Source of the DNA: Gnetum montanum
Lineage: Eukaryota; Streptophyta; Gnetopsida; Gnetales; Gnetaceae
Length of the DNA: 64,000 bases
Assembly (NCBI GenBank): GCA_015680685.1
Contig: MNCI01002813.1
Coordinates: 1,359,403 to 1,423,402, forward strand
Direction of reading: 5' to 3'
Shown here: in pieces, positions 36,270-47,717 of the stretch
Position numbering within the stretch: the stretch's first letter is position 1
How the letters are laid out: the number at the start of each line of letters is the position of its first letter
The notes under the pieces: model-generated
Seen by the model: the letters and a program-made list of their open reading frames with translations, nothing else
Databases searched by the model: none
What the model was told of the DNA's origin: nothing
Program-made: the position numbers and the translations under genes

Positions 36270-39140
36270 ATGGAAAAAAAATCTAAACACTTGTAAGAAG
36301 GAAATCCTCTCAACCAAGGGAGAAGTGGCCCAAATCTGAAATCATCAAAGGCAACCCATGCAATGAGACCTCTTCGTGAGGAGCCTGAAGTGGAATCTTT
36401 CTAATAGATTCCAGAAGAAGAAGTATCTACTGAAAAAATCATAGTGAGGAGAAGTGCTTGGACCCACACCAAGACTTGATGTCACTTTGACTCAAGTCTA
36501 TCTTGACATCATCAAGTCCTAAGAAATTCAACAATAAGTCCTTCAGGAGATCAGCTTTGAGCCATTCCTTGAGAAAGCTCTAGCAGATATCAAGTCTCAA
36601 CTGCAAGCCTCTCCCATGTGGCCAATAATCACATCTAGTGGGGAGTGGTATATGGAAGAGACATATCTCTTCTAGAGCAATATAAGGCCAAGGTCCACTA
36701 TCAAAATCAAGGATATTCAAGTATCCTACTTAGTAGAAGCTATCACATAGGCACTTGGGTTGCCTAAAATTGGAACATAGTTGTTGGAACTATCAACGCA
36801 AGGTGATCCTAAGGCTAAGAAGGAGTAGACCTAGTAATGCTATGGAGTTGACCATAAGGGTTACAGTGTGCTCACACTAATAGAATACATCTATTTTAAA
36901 ATCGTAGCCTATCACCTCAACCTAATGGTGAGGCCAAGTAAGGTGACTACCTTCTCTGTTTGAGCATGCACTGCTCTAAGTGAAAATTTTCTCATCAACC
37001 TTTCAAAACTACTCTACTTGGAGATTGAGAAGTGTTTTAAAGAAAACAAACATGGAAGAAAAACCTTGTCCTTTCCATGCCTCATCCAAAAACTCTGCAA
37101 AAGGGTAAGAATTATTTGCTACTTCAATGATACACTTAGGCATACTCCTTTGGCCTCATGGTCCAAGATCTTGAAAGAGAAGATGCCAGCGATAACCTAA
37201 GAAGGGGACCAACTGCCACCACCACCCACTTAAGAAACAACACCATAGGCCTATGCAGCCATTGAGCATTTGCACAAAATTTGAGAGTAGCTCTTAAGTG
37301 AATAGGAACAAGTGAGGAAAATCCATCTGCATACTGATCAGTGATGAATCATCTTAATGAGGTGGCCTAAAAAATTAGCTAGATGGAGAGGGGTGGACCA
37401 ATCTTCTCTGCCCAACAAATGTAGTTGTCTACAAGGTTGGATCCCAATGCTCAAGAGGTGAAAGTGTCTTTATCTCAACACCATCTATTCCAAAAATTAT
37501 CTAGGAATGCTACCACTTTCTCAGCGCATTTGGAAGAAGGTGAAGGGGTAATTATCTTGGTGATGTAGCACCAAGGGTAGGAAAAAATAGCTAAAGTGGG
37601 TGTTGATCATTTCATTAAAGCATTAAATGCATATGTGGCATTTATAATAGACATATTTGCACTTCAAGACATGCAGATGTCCACAGGCATGGTCAATGAA
37701 AAGTTCAATGCAGCCCAGCATGAAGACTTGTTGGAATGACTGGTGGGAACTAGGTAACCAAATTTGAATATCTTTGATTTTCTAGAAGACATCATTGCAA
37801 CCTAGTAAAAGCTACTAAATGCAAGGGGAAAATGCATTATTTTGGAGGGGCAACTTGAAATGGCTCAAGAACAAAATCAATGTTTGGCTACAGAGGTTGC
37901 TGAACTACGTGCCTGATTTGTTGATCTTGTGATTCTTAGTTCAATAGTAACAAGAGATGAAGCTTTTAAATAGCTTCAAGAATGATTCCAGAAGGCTAAG
38001 GAAGAGGTCCATAGCTAAAGAAAAAATGTATTTAATTTAGAAGAACTTGGCACAAATGTGCTAGGAGAATGAGACCTTGATTGCACAAAATTATTGTATG
38101 TGCAATGTTGATACTCAAAAGGACAAAATGCAAGAATTTATTTATCAACAGTAGGAGCAGCTTGTTAGGGTGAACATTGAATTAAGGAGATTGGCCATAG
38201 AGAATTGAAATCTATCAATAGAGGAAGTGTGTGACTTGCACCAGAAGTCTACCATCAAAAATGCCACCTGGAAGAATGAGGCTTTGAAGTTTGAAAAAGT
38301 GAAGAATTACTACAAAGATTAGGTTGTCTAGCAGAAGGAAGTCAACAAAAAACATATTCAAATGACAAAGGCAAAAATGAATGAAGCCCTCTAGCAACTC
38401 CAACAAGGAAAAGAAGTTTGGCAACCCATCATTGATAGGATTGACACCTACAACAAAGAGGATATCCTCTTGAAGGAGTTACAAATAGAAGAGATGACAG
38501 AGTATATGGAGTTAGCCAATCTCCTATATGCAAACCTAGTAATTTTGACTGCTAGACATTTGTGGTTAAAGTTGGAGAAACAAGTGGCTAGCTTGTATTT
38601 ATTATACAAGGTCAAGTTCAAGCACCACAAAGACATCAAGCAGAAGCTTGAGACTGCAAATTCTAAACTTGAGGTTCTCAAACCATGGTTTAGAGATCAA
38701 TGATCAATCACTAAGAACCTGGCCAAATGGATAAATGATTACCAAGAGCTGAAGGACACAATTAGGATATTCAACATTAAACATAAACAATTGACTATTT
38801 GGTTCATTAACACAAAGGAGTTATTTCTAGCAATCCCATGATCCTAAGATGTGCCTATTTCAACCCACATTGGGGAAGTTGTGCGAATAGTGCATGATCT
38901 CAAAAGTAAGAAGAAAAAAATGAAAGCACTGTTGGATGCTTTCCACCTCTCACCTGAAGTTGCAGCAGTAGCAGGATAGTTTTTGCCACCTTAATCATTG
39001 CTCATGCATGAAGCCGATAAACGTCCTTTGGATCCTCAAGAACCACCACTACTTGGGACCATTTGATCTTCTCCATCACACTTTATGCTATCAAGGAACA
39101 TGCTATCCAATTTTGAAGAGTCTTATCATGGTGTTTAATT
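36270..39140 (+). pseudogene. Extra 3' ORF of D: plant-transposon-protein-like domain plus coiled coil
   Basis: It lies between pol and the 3' LTR on the sense strand and is read through many stops. The N-terminus is basic and low complexity (MEKKSKHL, EEPEVESF, STEKIIVRRS). A globular part follows at 36,640-37,200: FLINLSKLLYLEIEKCF, KTLSFPCLIQKLCKRVRI. This resembles the domain annotated as 'putative plant transposon protein' that is often found in Athila-type and legume retroelement ORFs. That assignment is from memory, not a search. From about 37,600 the text is helical and coiled-coil-like (LEGQLEMAQEQNQCLATEVA, QKLETANSKLEVL). No enzymatic motif was seen. The spliced leader and own promoter suggest separate expression. 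A1 carries the start of the same unit; A3 lacks it. Confidence 0.5.
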
Positions 39141-39313
39141 TTGTGTCCTGAACACCACCATTTTTTGTAATGTTTTGATCTGTACACTCGGGCACTCCAT
39201 TTTTTGTCAAAGTTAATTTGTCTATTTTGTTTTTGAAAGGGTAATTAATGATCTTGTACCTTCCCAATTTTGTAAATAACTTAAGGAAATCTTTTCATTC
39301 AGTCATGGGTGTA

Positions 39314-39783
39314 TGATGAGTCACAGTTATGTTAGCTGCATCGATAAGGCCTTGTTGACGAGACCTAGTTGATGCATCATATCATGCATTGACATGGCCT
39401 CGTTGACATAGTGTTTGTAGTTGGCTATAAATACGCATCCATCAACTACATTTATGGTAATAGGGATTATAGTTGTAGTGAAGCTCTTGTAGTTTGTCCA
39501 TTTGAAAGTTAGATTTTTTCTCTTAAGTGCTGCAGTAGGAGTCATTGAGTGTATAGACCTTTATTCGATCATTATTGTACTTAAGCATGACAGTGTGTGC
39601 GGCCATAAAGATGAGCTTTTTGATAAACCTTGCAACATTTTGGATAGATTAAATATTTTATTTATGCATTAAATGTTCTCAATTATTTATTAAATATTTT
39701 TAGTTATTTATTAAATATTTTCTAGTAATTAATATTAATGAAGTAATTAAATAAGGTAAGCAAGATAGATTAAACACATAAGT
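39314..39783 (+). repeat. 3' LTR of D, truncated
   Basis: It starts tgatgagtcacag after the purine tract catgggtgta and matches 27,198-27,650. It stops at acacataagt and passes directly into A3 RT sequence. The missing second half is present in the 5' LTR. Confidence 0.8.
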
Positions 39784-40010
39784 CTAATACCTGATATTAC
39801 GTCTAACACCTGATCAACAAATGACAATGGAAAATGGTCCTTGAATGTTGCCATATTAAGTAGCTGAAAATCAATGTAAACCCACCACTTGCCTCCTTTC
39901 TTTAACACAATTACAAGTGGATTAACCCACTCACTATTTGCAATGGGATAAATGAACCCTACCTTGAGTAGTTGTTCGATTTCCTCTTTGATGATCTACT
40001 TCAATTTGGT
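39784..40010 (-). pseudogene. N-terminal reverse transcriptase remnant of A3
   Basis: The minus strand reads GFIYPIANSEWVNPLVIVLK, VYIDFQLLNMATFKDHFPLS and DQVLDVISG, then ends at the truncated 3' LTR of D. The palm domain with the YxDD box is missing. Confidence 0.75.
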
Positions 40011-40448
40011 GTTCAATTGCTTCTATGGCTATCTATTTGGCTTAATGACTGAATCAATGTAGATGCAATGTTGGCATATCTTAGGATCAATCCTTATGAG
40101 TTCAGGATATGACCAAGCAAAAGTTGCTAACTATTTTTCCACCACATTCAATAGTATCTTTTTCTACTCTAAATTAAAGTTTGCATTGATTATGATTAAC
40201 TTGCCATTTTTTAAGAACACATATTTTATGTTAGTCGGTAGCATTTTTAGTTCAAGGGGCTCTTGCATGAAGTTTTCAAGAATTTCCAACTCTCCCCAAT
40301 AGGTATCATTATTTACATCATCAAAGAGTTGGTGATGAACTTGCTCTAGGTCATCCATGCCTGTGACATATGCACATGTTAGGCTCTTAGGTGGTTCCAT
40401 GCAAAGTGTGTTGCTCTTAGAATTAATGATCAACCATTGGGTGCCCTC

Positions 40449-40990
40449 CTATTTTGTGGCTACTGCGTATGGACACCTTTGAATTTTTGCTTCTAGTGTA
40501 CACTGCTTACATGCAAAGATAGATGCTTGTTTCACTACCCAAATTTTCTTCACACAATTGCACCCTATATCGAGGTACATGATGCATGGAACTCTCTTCT
40601 TCTTGATCTTTCCAAATGCATTTTCTTTGGATATTTCTAGGAAAAGATCTCTAATGCTCATTCTCACATCAATGATCTTAAGCCATGCCCTTCCCATGAT
40701 GATTGAGAAATCCCCTTTGTAGTTCTCCACTTTGAGCACTAGGAAATTAGCAAGATAAGACCACTCATAGACAATGGTCACAATGTCTTCCACTAGTCCC
40801 AATGGAATAGTGATGGACTAGTCAACCAATTCTAATCTGATATTGCTTTTCTTAAGAGGAGGCAAGTTCCATGTAGTGTACATCTCATGAGAAATTAAAT
40901 TGACACTAGAACTTGAGTTGAGAAGAGCTTTGCATGGTTCATTCCCAACAATCTACAAATAGATGAGAGAACTTTCAAGATTGGCTAGTT
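40449..40990 (-). pseudogene. Protease remnant of A3
   Basis: The minus strand reads CKALLNSSSSVNLISHEMY (about 40,945-40,885), with Asn and Ser at the retropepsin Asp and Gly positions as in D. An open stretch from 40,802 to 40,449 follows: GLVEDIVTIVYEWSYLANF, GDFSIIMGRAWLKIIDVRM and CIMYLDIGCNCVKKI. The region 40,010-40,449 is the degenerate protease-RT linker, with an open stretch at 40,433-40,164. Confidence 0.7.
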
Positions 40991-41264
40991 TCCTATGAAG
41001 GTTTACATCATGAATCCAATTAGATACAGTGTGAGTAGGCATCACAGTATGGATCTTAGGCAAATTTTTCTTTGAATGGGACTTGAAGGAATTTGATACA
41101 AAGGAAAATGGAGGGATAGGGTTGTCAAATGTGGGTGTATTTGAGGGCTTAGGTGGATTGCAAGATTGAAAGAAAGGTCTTTTCCTTGATCAAGTATTTG
41201 ACCCAATTAGTTGATGTAGATTAACAACCCTACTAGCATTGCATTGTTGTAGTTGAGTTGGTAG

Positions 41265-41858
41265 TTCACCCTACATAGGTGGAGTAGGTGGTAGTTATGT
41301 GGCTAGAGGAGGAACATGTGTAGGGATAAGAGGAGTTAAGGATAAAAGGTGGCATCCCTTCTTTCATGTGGAGAATGAGTTTGATAATAATCATAAGGGT
41401 GGTAGTGATATTGGAAAGTGGAAACATGACTGAAGGATTCACATGGAGATAGGAATTGTTAAACATAGTACCCATATGGATCAAGTTGTCTATAAGGGTA
41501 TTGTTGCCTTGGTGGTGCTAATGCCCATGATTGTGGTTGCTACCATTGTTGATACTACTCATATGGTTGCGGTGGAGTTCCACTAGGATAATATTATTGT
41601 TGCTAGTGGAACTACCTAAAATTACCTTGAGGATAAGGTAATCTTCTAGATGTTTGCCTTTGTGTTAGTCATGGATTCAAAGCATACATCCCAGACTCTT
41701 GTAATTATGACACTATGGGGAAACATTCCTTAGTATGTACATATTGGTAGTTGTCACACCCACCATCATCATCTAATTCACTTTCTGTAACTTCTTCTAT
41801 TGCAGTAATCTTTCCCTTACCTTTTTGATAGACATGTACAAAAGACTCCACACACGGA
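41265..41858 (-). pseudogene. Gag C-terminus of A3 (Cys/His patch and Pro/Tyr/Gln-rich tail)
   Basis: The minus strand gives TESELDDDGGCDNYQYVHTK then ECFPIVS (41,785-41,705), matching D's DICQYEHPNGCCP with the first and some other Cys positions altered. A tail rich in Pro, Tyr and Gln (GTPPQPYE, YYPSG) follows, matching D 29,880-30,260. The frame is interrupted upstream at 41,858 by element B. Confidence 0.65.
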
Positions 41859-43048
41859 TGAGCACAGAAGACTCTACCTTCACTTGAGAATGAGCTAGAA
41901 CTGATGAAGGTAGAGTACCTTAAGTGGTCCGCACACGGATTAGGCAAGGATTTCTCCAAACGTATGCCAATGTGAAATGTGCTGGGTTATATGTAATCAG
42001 GGTAATAAGTGTAATCCAGAACATAGATGTGCAGAAATATAAACAAAGAGATAGGCAAGAATGAATGCAAACTATAGTGAATATTAATTGGAAATGAAAT
42101 AATTTTATTGCAAAAATGAGGATCATAGTGCATCAGTCTAAATGCAGTTGTGGGACTGACACAAGGTGGATAAAGAGCCCCAGTGGATGTGGATGGATGA
42201 TGGTATGCTGGTTTGGACTGTAGGCACAACGTGAAGGCTGTATGGTCCACATACAGGGTTGAAGTCTAGCGTGCAGGGTTGGTGTTCAGATTTTTTGCTA
42301 AGTGTCGTTGATTCCCATTTTTTGTCTTCGTTTCTCAAAACTGCCAACCTTGATTTAGTGAAAAATTAGGGTTTTTATGAGGTTTTGGGCATTGGATTCG
42401 GATCTGGAAGGGTATGAGTGGCCATGGATGAGAAAATTTTGGGTTGAATGACATGTGGCTACGTTGCCCGAGTGCGAAGAATATTACAATCGTACAGTGT
42501 GCTGCATGCCAGGGTGTATATGCTGGGCATGTGAACTCAGCGTACAAACTTGCCCAATACAAAGGAATTGAACTTTACAAACGAGCATACTATTACAATA
42601 GAAAATCTTGAACTTGGCCCTTGGATTTGAGAATGCTGCCTATCGAATTTGGGCTCATTTGGACTTGATATGACATGGTTTTAGAAGGCTCCGATTGATG
42701 TACGTTGGGCTGCACGTTGGGTGTGTAGGTTAGCATGCAGGTTGGTTGAATCACTTGGTCGACCTTGCTTTTGTTGGTGCACACTGGGTGTACATGCTGG
42801 GCATGTATAGGACAGTGTGCAGGATGAATACTTGGTGAAAACCAAGTGTTTTAAGTTCAAAATTCGCTAGGTCAGATGTCAGATGTCACTGTATTCTTCT
42901 GTGGATCCTAGGGAACCATTTCTTGCTTAGTTCAACTTTGTTTGAAGCTTTCTGTGAGGTCCTCAAGCTTTAGTCATGCTGGGGAGCATCATGACTTAGC
43001 TTAATTCTTGTCGGAGAAGTGCCAAGCTAAGAATTTTGTGGTGTTTCA
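41859..43048 (-). repeat. 3' LTR of B, truncated at its 3' end
   Basis: It is a direct repeat of 58,242-59,443. On the minus strand it starts tgaaacaccacaaaattctt after a purine tract. It lacks the last 61 bp seen in the other LTR. It contains hairpin words such as acatgctgggcatgt at 42,792-42,806. Confidence 0.8.
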
Positions 43049-43065
43049 TTGGCCCCTCTTTGTTA
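43049..43065 (-). promoter_or_regulatory. Polypurine tract of B
   Basis: The minus strand reads aaagaggggccaa directly before the LTR tgaaacacc. This is a standard plus-strand primer. Confidence 0.65.
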
Positions 43066-44450
43066 ACGCCTAGAGGAGTCGACACGAGAGGTGTCGACAA
43101 AGAAGTATAAAACACCACAAGAAACTTAGTAGCGTTATCTGACACTTGGTAAGATGTCATCACACCGTGTTCAGTAGTACATTGGATTGGGAAATGAAGT
43201 TTGTAGCTGGATAGGGAAATAGAGATTGTGGGGATCGGGAACTGATCAAGGAATTGTGCATGGGGAAGGGGATGCTCTAGTGTGTGTACGGGTCATGTTG
43301 ATCCTTGTCAATAACCATTGTCGAGAAGACTTGGGACCAAGACATCAGGTGTATGTCCTTTGGCAGAACAAGGCTCTTGTTTAGTGTTTAAGAGGACTTG
43401 TTGGCATAACCAAAGCCATGATTATGATGTGTTGCATTCTTTGGAGGAACATGGCCTCTATTTAATGTTAAAGGGGACCTGTTGGTGGAGAGCCAAAGGC
43501 ACATAATGAGATGTTACTTGGACATTTGAGACATGAGTACTTGTTGTCAAGACAACTACCTTCCCGCCTGGGGCTTGTATGGGAAGTGCCAAGGGTCTTG
43601 TGTTTCTTTTTTGCTCTTCTTTTTCTTATTCTTTGATCTTGTACTCATGCTCAAGTGCCATGTTGTGTGTTGTAATTGCTTAAAGTGTTGCAGCGTGCAA
43701 CGGTGTGCTCGATGTTTCGGGATGTGCTGGTGTGTCAATGGTGTAACTGAGTAGAGTATGTTGAAGAATAGATGAGAAATGTAAGTGGAAATGGGAATTG
43801 TACTAGTGAATGGCTTGATTAACCTTGTTACATGTGTTAGGAACAATGTGGTACCTTGATGCTGTGACGAAGTGCATTCTCATACAAACACCTCTAAGTG
43901 TCATCCTGCAAACACAACTCTAAGGAGACAAGAAAACCACGAGTGAGTGAGTAAGCTTAGATTTGAACAGCAAATGAGGAAACAAAGGTACTAGATGAGA
44001 TTTCAAGCATTGAATATGCATGGTAGCCATGTTGTTAGGATCAACTGATGATGAGCGAAGTAGCTGCTCTGATGAAGTTTGAATGCAGCTATAGATCAAG
44101 AGGCAAGAGATGAAGCTACCAATTTATAGTCGTAGCGGACTACCGTGGGTTAGTTTTATGTCATAACCCATTGGACAGTGTCAGTTTAGCATCGTAACAA
44201 ATGGTGCATTGCTAGTTTATAGTCTTGGTAGACTCTGGAGAGGCAAACCAATTTATAGTCTTAGCGAACTCCAGTGAACGAAATTGTGGAAGTTTAATGT
44301 CGTACCGAACGAGTGCTAGTTTATTGTCATTGTGGACGTTCTGTGGTATTAGTTTACCATCATGATTCCAGGATTTTCTGTGGTATCAGTTTATCGTCAT
44401 GATTCCAGGATAGTCTGTGGTATACCTGAGATGTTTAGATGTGAAATGGT
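43066..44450 (-). other. 3' region of B: hairpin, duplicated block, short tandem repeats
   Basis: There is no convincing gene. A perfect hairpin, gtcgacac-gagag-gtgtcgac, sits at 43,078-43,098. A block of about 95 bp is loosely duplicated at 43,330-43,500 (aggacttgttgg...gccaaag and the related ggacctgttgg...gccaaag). From 44,115 to 44,415 there are about nine degenerate units of 25-40 bp of the type agtttatagtcgtagcggac. Confidence 0.55.
44115..44415. repeat. Degenerate tandem repeat 'agttta..gtcgt..cggac'
   Basis: Recognisable units are at aatttatagtcgtagcggac, ttagttttatgtcataaccc, gctagtttatagtcttgg, agtttaatgtcgtaccgaac, gctagtttattgtcattg, and two close copies of agttta.c.tcatgattccagga. 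Single or double units also occur at 47,815-47,875 and 53,155-53,340. Confidence 0.6.
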
Positions 44451-44459
44451 TTTAGGTAC

Positions 44460-45559
44460 AAGTGGTTCTTTGGATGAGCGAGCTCATTACCATTCATGTT
44501 AGCTAGCTTAAATGCTCCATTTTCATATGCTTTGGTGACCAAATAGGGCCCTTCCCAGTTTGCTGCGAACTTGTCCACATGTTCACGGACTGCCTTAAGT
44601 ACGAGGTCACCTTCTTTGATCAGGCACTTGTGAATGTCATATTGATAACATCATCACTGTTGTTTCTGGTACCAATCAATCTGATCAAGCGCATGCATGC
44701 GTTCCTCTTCCACTGAGTCCAAGTCAACGATGTGCAAGTCATTGTTTTGACCTTCATTGAGGAGTCCGAAGAGTGTGATCTTTAAGGAAGGTACCTGCAA
44801 CTTGAGGGGTAAAACAGCTTTTGAACCATAAATAAGACTATATGGTGTTTTACCTGTGGACATCCTATGCATTGTTCTGTATGCCTATAGTGCATAAACT
44901 AGCTGCTTGTGCCATCTTCGTTTGCTCTGATGAAGCATCTTCTTCAGCACCGAGATGACAATCTTGTTCGTGGCTTCCACTTGTCTGTTTCTCTGAGGGT
45001 AATATGGGGACGAGAACGAATGTTTAATGCCTAAGCTATTGCAAAAGGTTTTTGTTTCAACACTACTGAATTGTGGTCTGTTATTAGTAATGATGGTCAT
45101 TGGGATGCCAAAGCGAGTTACAATGTTTTCCAGGATAAAGCTGCATACTTGTTTTGATGCAGTTTTTCTGAGGGGGATAGCTTCCATCCATTTTGTGAAA
45201 TATTCAATTGTGGTTATGATGAAGCTATGCCCTGCTGAAGATGGAGGAGTTATTGGTCTGATGATGTCCAACCCCCATTTCTGGAAAGGCCATGTGATTT
45301 GAGTTGTATGAAATTCATTGGGTGGAACATGTATGAGATTACCATGCTTTTGACATGTATCACACATTTTGACCTTGGAGACATAGTCGTACTCCATGTG
45401 TGGCCAATAGTACCCTAAACACCTTATTTTGGTTGCCATCGCTTTGGGTGCTATGTGCCCTCCATAGAGTCCTTCATGTACTTTCTCCATGATGGTCTGG
45501 CCGTCAGTGCTACTAATGCACACTAACAGGATACCTTCATAGAATCTACGACACAACAT
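44460..45559 (-). pseudogene. Integrase of B
   Basis: The 224-residue open stretch 45,559-44,885 has the zinc-binding HEGLYGGHIAPK and CDTCQKHG. The core then reads WGLDIIRPI (first Asp), FGIPMTIITNNRPQF (second catalytic Asp is Asn) and RQVEATNK (Glu). After one stop it continues as AYRTMHRMSTGKTPYSL (44,872-44,654) and a C-terminal part, EGDLVLKAVREHVDKFAANW then NHLYLKPF, ending near 44,460. It is the best-preserved protein in the nest, but the Asp-to-Asn change should inactivate it. Confidence 0.85.
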
Positions 45560-45779
45560 GTAACCTACTAATGCATACTGTCGAGAACGTTTTTGTACTG
45601 TGTCCTTTTGTGCATTTGTTAGATGTCACGGTGTTTCTTCGTGTAGAAGATACTCTTTTATGTCATTATACCATTCTACTGTGTGTGTTGTACTAACTGA
45701 TGTAATCGGTAATTCATCAGGATTATCAGTTATGGGTTTAGCAAAACTGATTATAGAACTAGGCAACGTGTGGAACATG

Positions 45780-46333
45780 TTTGGCACTAAGTTTAGGGCT
45801 AATGTAGCTAGTGCATCTGCAATGGTGTTATCATGTCTGGAAACATGTTGTACATCTATGTTTTCGAATCACTTCAGCAAATGCTTAGTCAAATCACAAT
45901 ATGGTTGTAAGTGTTGTGCTTTACATGCGTAAAAGTTTGTGACTTGAGTTAGAACTAATTGTGAGTCACCTATGACTATGAGTTGTGTGATGTCAGAAGC
46001 TAGTGCTGCTATGAAACCTCTAAGGAGGCCTTCGTACTCTGCTACATTGTTGGTACAGTGAAAATTGAAATGATAAGCAAAGGGTCGGATCTCCTCAGAG
46101 GGATAGGTGATGACGGCGGTGGCACTTTCCCCTCAGGAGGTGGATGCTCCATCAAAATTCAAAATGGCATCGTAGTCATCAGGCACTATGTCTATTACAC
46201 TCACATTTTCGTTTAGGAACTCTGGCTTTATTGTTGCTTGATCATGCATTGGTGATGTAGTCATTTGAGTTGCTATAGCTTGACCCTTAACTGATGACTG
46301 TGCTATGTAGTGTAGGTCAAACTCAGCTATCAT
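45780..46333 (-). pseudogene. Second (Tat-type) RNase H of B
   Basis: The minus strand reads YDAILNFDGASTS, then a stop, SATAVITYPSEEIRPFAYHF, CTNNVAEYEGLLRGFIAAL, VIGDSQLVLTQV and VSRHDNTIADALATLALN. The Asp, Glu and Asp residues of the RNase H active site are present (FDGA, AEYEG, GDSQ). A second RNase H between the RT-coupled one and integrase is a hallmark of the Tat lineage and supports the assignment. Confidence 0.75.
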
Positions 46334-46339
46334 GGCTTT

Positions 46340-47388
46340 CTAGTGAGCTATCTTATTGATTCGTAGAGGTTGCCTGTGATAGCTCTGAGCACATTATCCT
46401 TGTAGATTATATTGACTTGATTGCAGAAGAGATAATGTTGCCATTTCTTCAAGGAAAAGGTAAGGGCTAAACACAACCTCTCCACCTCATTGTACTTCTT
46501 TTCATGGGCTACTAATGCATGACTTAAATAATAAATAGGGACTTCAGTTCCATCATCTCATTTTTGGCAAAGCATGGATGCAATTGATGAGTTGGATGTG
46601 GTGAGATAAATGTAAAAAGGTTTATCATTTTGATATGGATAGATTGTTGGTAATTTAGTCAGTGCCATTTTAATGTTGTCAAATGCTTCCTGGCACTATG
46701 AAGTCCATTCAAAATGGACGTTCTTACGTAGTAAGTAGTTCATAGGTTTCAACTTGTCCATAAATTTTTCTATGAAATGCCTAATGAACTGTAATCTACC
46801 TTGTAGACCTTGAAGTTTGGTAAGGTTGCTTGGTGATTGCAGTTTTGTAATGACCTTCACCTTATCAGAGTCTACTCGGATTCCCATTTCTGACACTATG
46901 AATCCTAGCATTTTACCCGTTTTTACACCAAAGACACATTTGTTTGGGTTGATCCTAAGTTCATATGTTAGACAACGTTTTAAAACCAAATCTAAGTCTT
47001 GTATGTGCTGCTCTGGTGTTTTTGATTTAACTGTGATGTCATCCACATAATCATTGAGCAAATGAAGTATGTAATCGCTAAAAATGAATGTCATTGTTCT
47101 TTGATATGTGGCACCAGAATTCTTCAAGCTGAATGACATCATTGTATAAAAAAGGGTACCCCATGATGTCATGAAGGTCATCCTGAGCTGATGTTCCAGG
47201 TTAATCTGTATCTAGTTATATCCTGAAAAGCCATCCATAAAAGACAACAAAGCATGTCCCTCAATTGAGTCAACAAGTTGATCAATGCTAGGTAGCGGGA
47301 AGTCACCCTTTATGGTTGTGATGTTGAGGTCCCTGAAGTCTATGCATAGGTGAATGCTTCTGTTCTTCTTTGGGACTATAACCATGTT
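46340..47388 (-). pseudogene. Reverse transcriptase and first RNase H of B (N-terminus in the gap)
   Basis: From the gap edge the minus strand reads NMVIVPKKN, HLCIDFRDLN, GDFPLPSIDQLVDSIEGH and SFMDGFSGYN. After one stop it continues MTFMTSWGTLFYTMMSFSLK and YVDDITVKSKTPEQHIQDLD (YVDD intact), with PNKCVFGVKTGKMLGFIVSE. A degenerate RNase H follows to 46,340 (YPYQNDKPFYIYL, EKKYNEVERLCLALTFSLKK). About 100 residues before VPKKN would be expected inside or beyond the gap. Confidence 0.85.
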
Positions 47389-47717
47389 NNNNNNNNNNNN
47401 NNNNNNNNNNNNNNNNNNNNNNNNNNNNNNNNNNNNNNNNNNNNNNNNNNNNNNNNNNNNNNNNNNNNNNNNNNNNNNNNNNNNNNNNNNNNNNNNNNNN
47501 NNNNNNNNNNNNNNNNNNNNNNNNNNNNNNNNNNNNNNNNNNNNNNNNNNNNNNNNNNNNNNNNNNNNNNNNNNNNNNNNNNNNNNNNNNNNNNNNNNNN
47601 NNNNNNNNNNNNNNNNNNNNNNNNNNNNNNNNNNNNNNNNNNNNNNNNNNNNNNNNNNNNNNNNNNNNNNNNNNNNNNNNNNNNNNNNNNNNNNNNNNNN
47701 NNNNNNNNNNNNNNNNN
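47389..47717. other. Assembly gap (329 N)
   Basis: It separates B's RT from the 5.6-kb block holding the antisense gene. The join across the gap is therefore less certain than the rest of the window. Confidence 0.99.

Larger units (their letters stand above)
27198..39783 (+). mobile_element. Element D: Athila-like LTR retrotransposon with extra 3' ORF, nested in A3
   Basis: It is in the opposite orientation to A3 but belongs to the same family, since LTR, gag, protease, integrase and 3' region all align. Order: 5' LTR (27,198 into the N gap), leader, gag, protease, RT, RNase H, integrase, 3' region with internal promoter, extra ORF, truncated 3' LTR (39,314-39,783). RT text such as SFLDGYSGYNQIQIT and VEVFMDGFSTYGATFEQDL resembles Athila RT. 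Stops are frequent and the RT second catalytic Asp is Gly, so D is dead. Confidence 0.8.

Noticed and set aside
42138-42784. Minus-strand ORFs within the B LTR, repeated at 58,144-58,632
   Set aside because: They lie in both LTRs and change frame between copies. They are LTR sequence, not genes.
46817-47050. Plus-strand ORF opposite B's RT
   Set aside because: It is a shadow of the RT frame on the minus strand, which carries YVDD.
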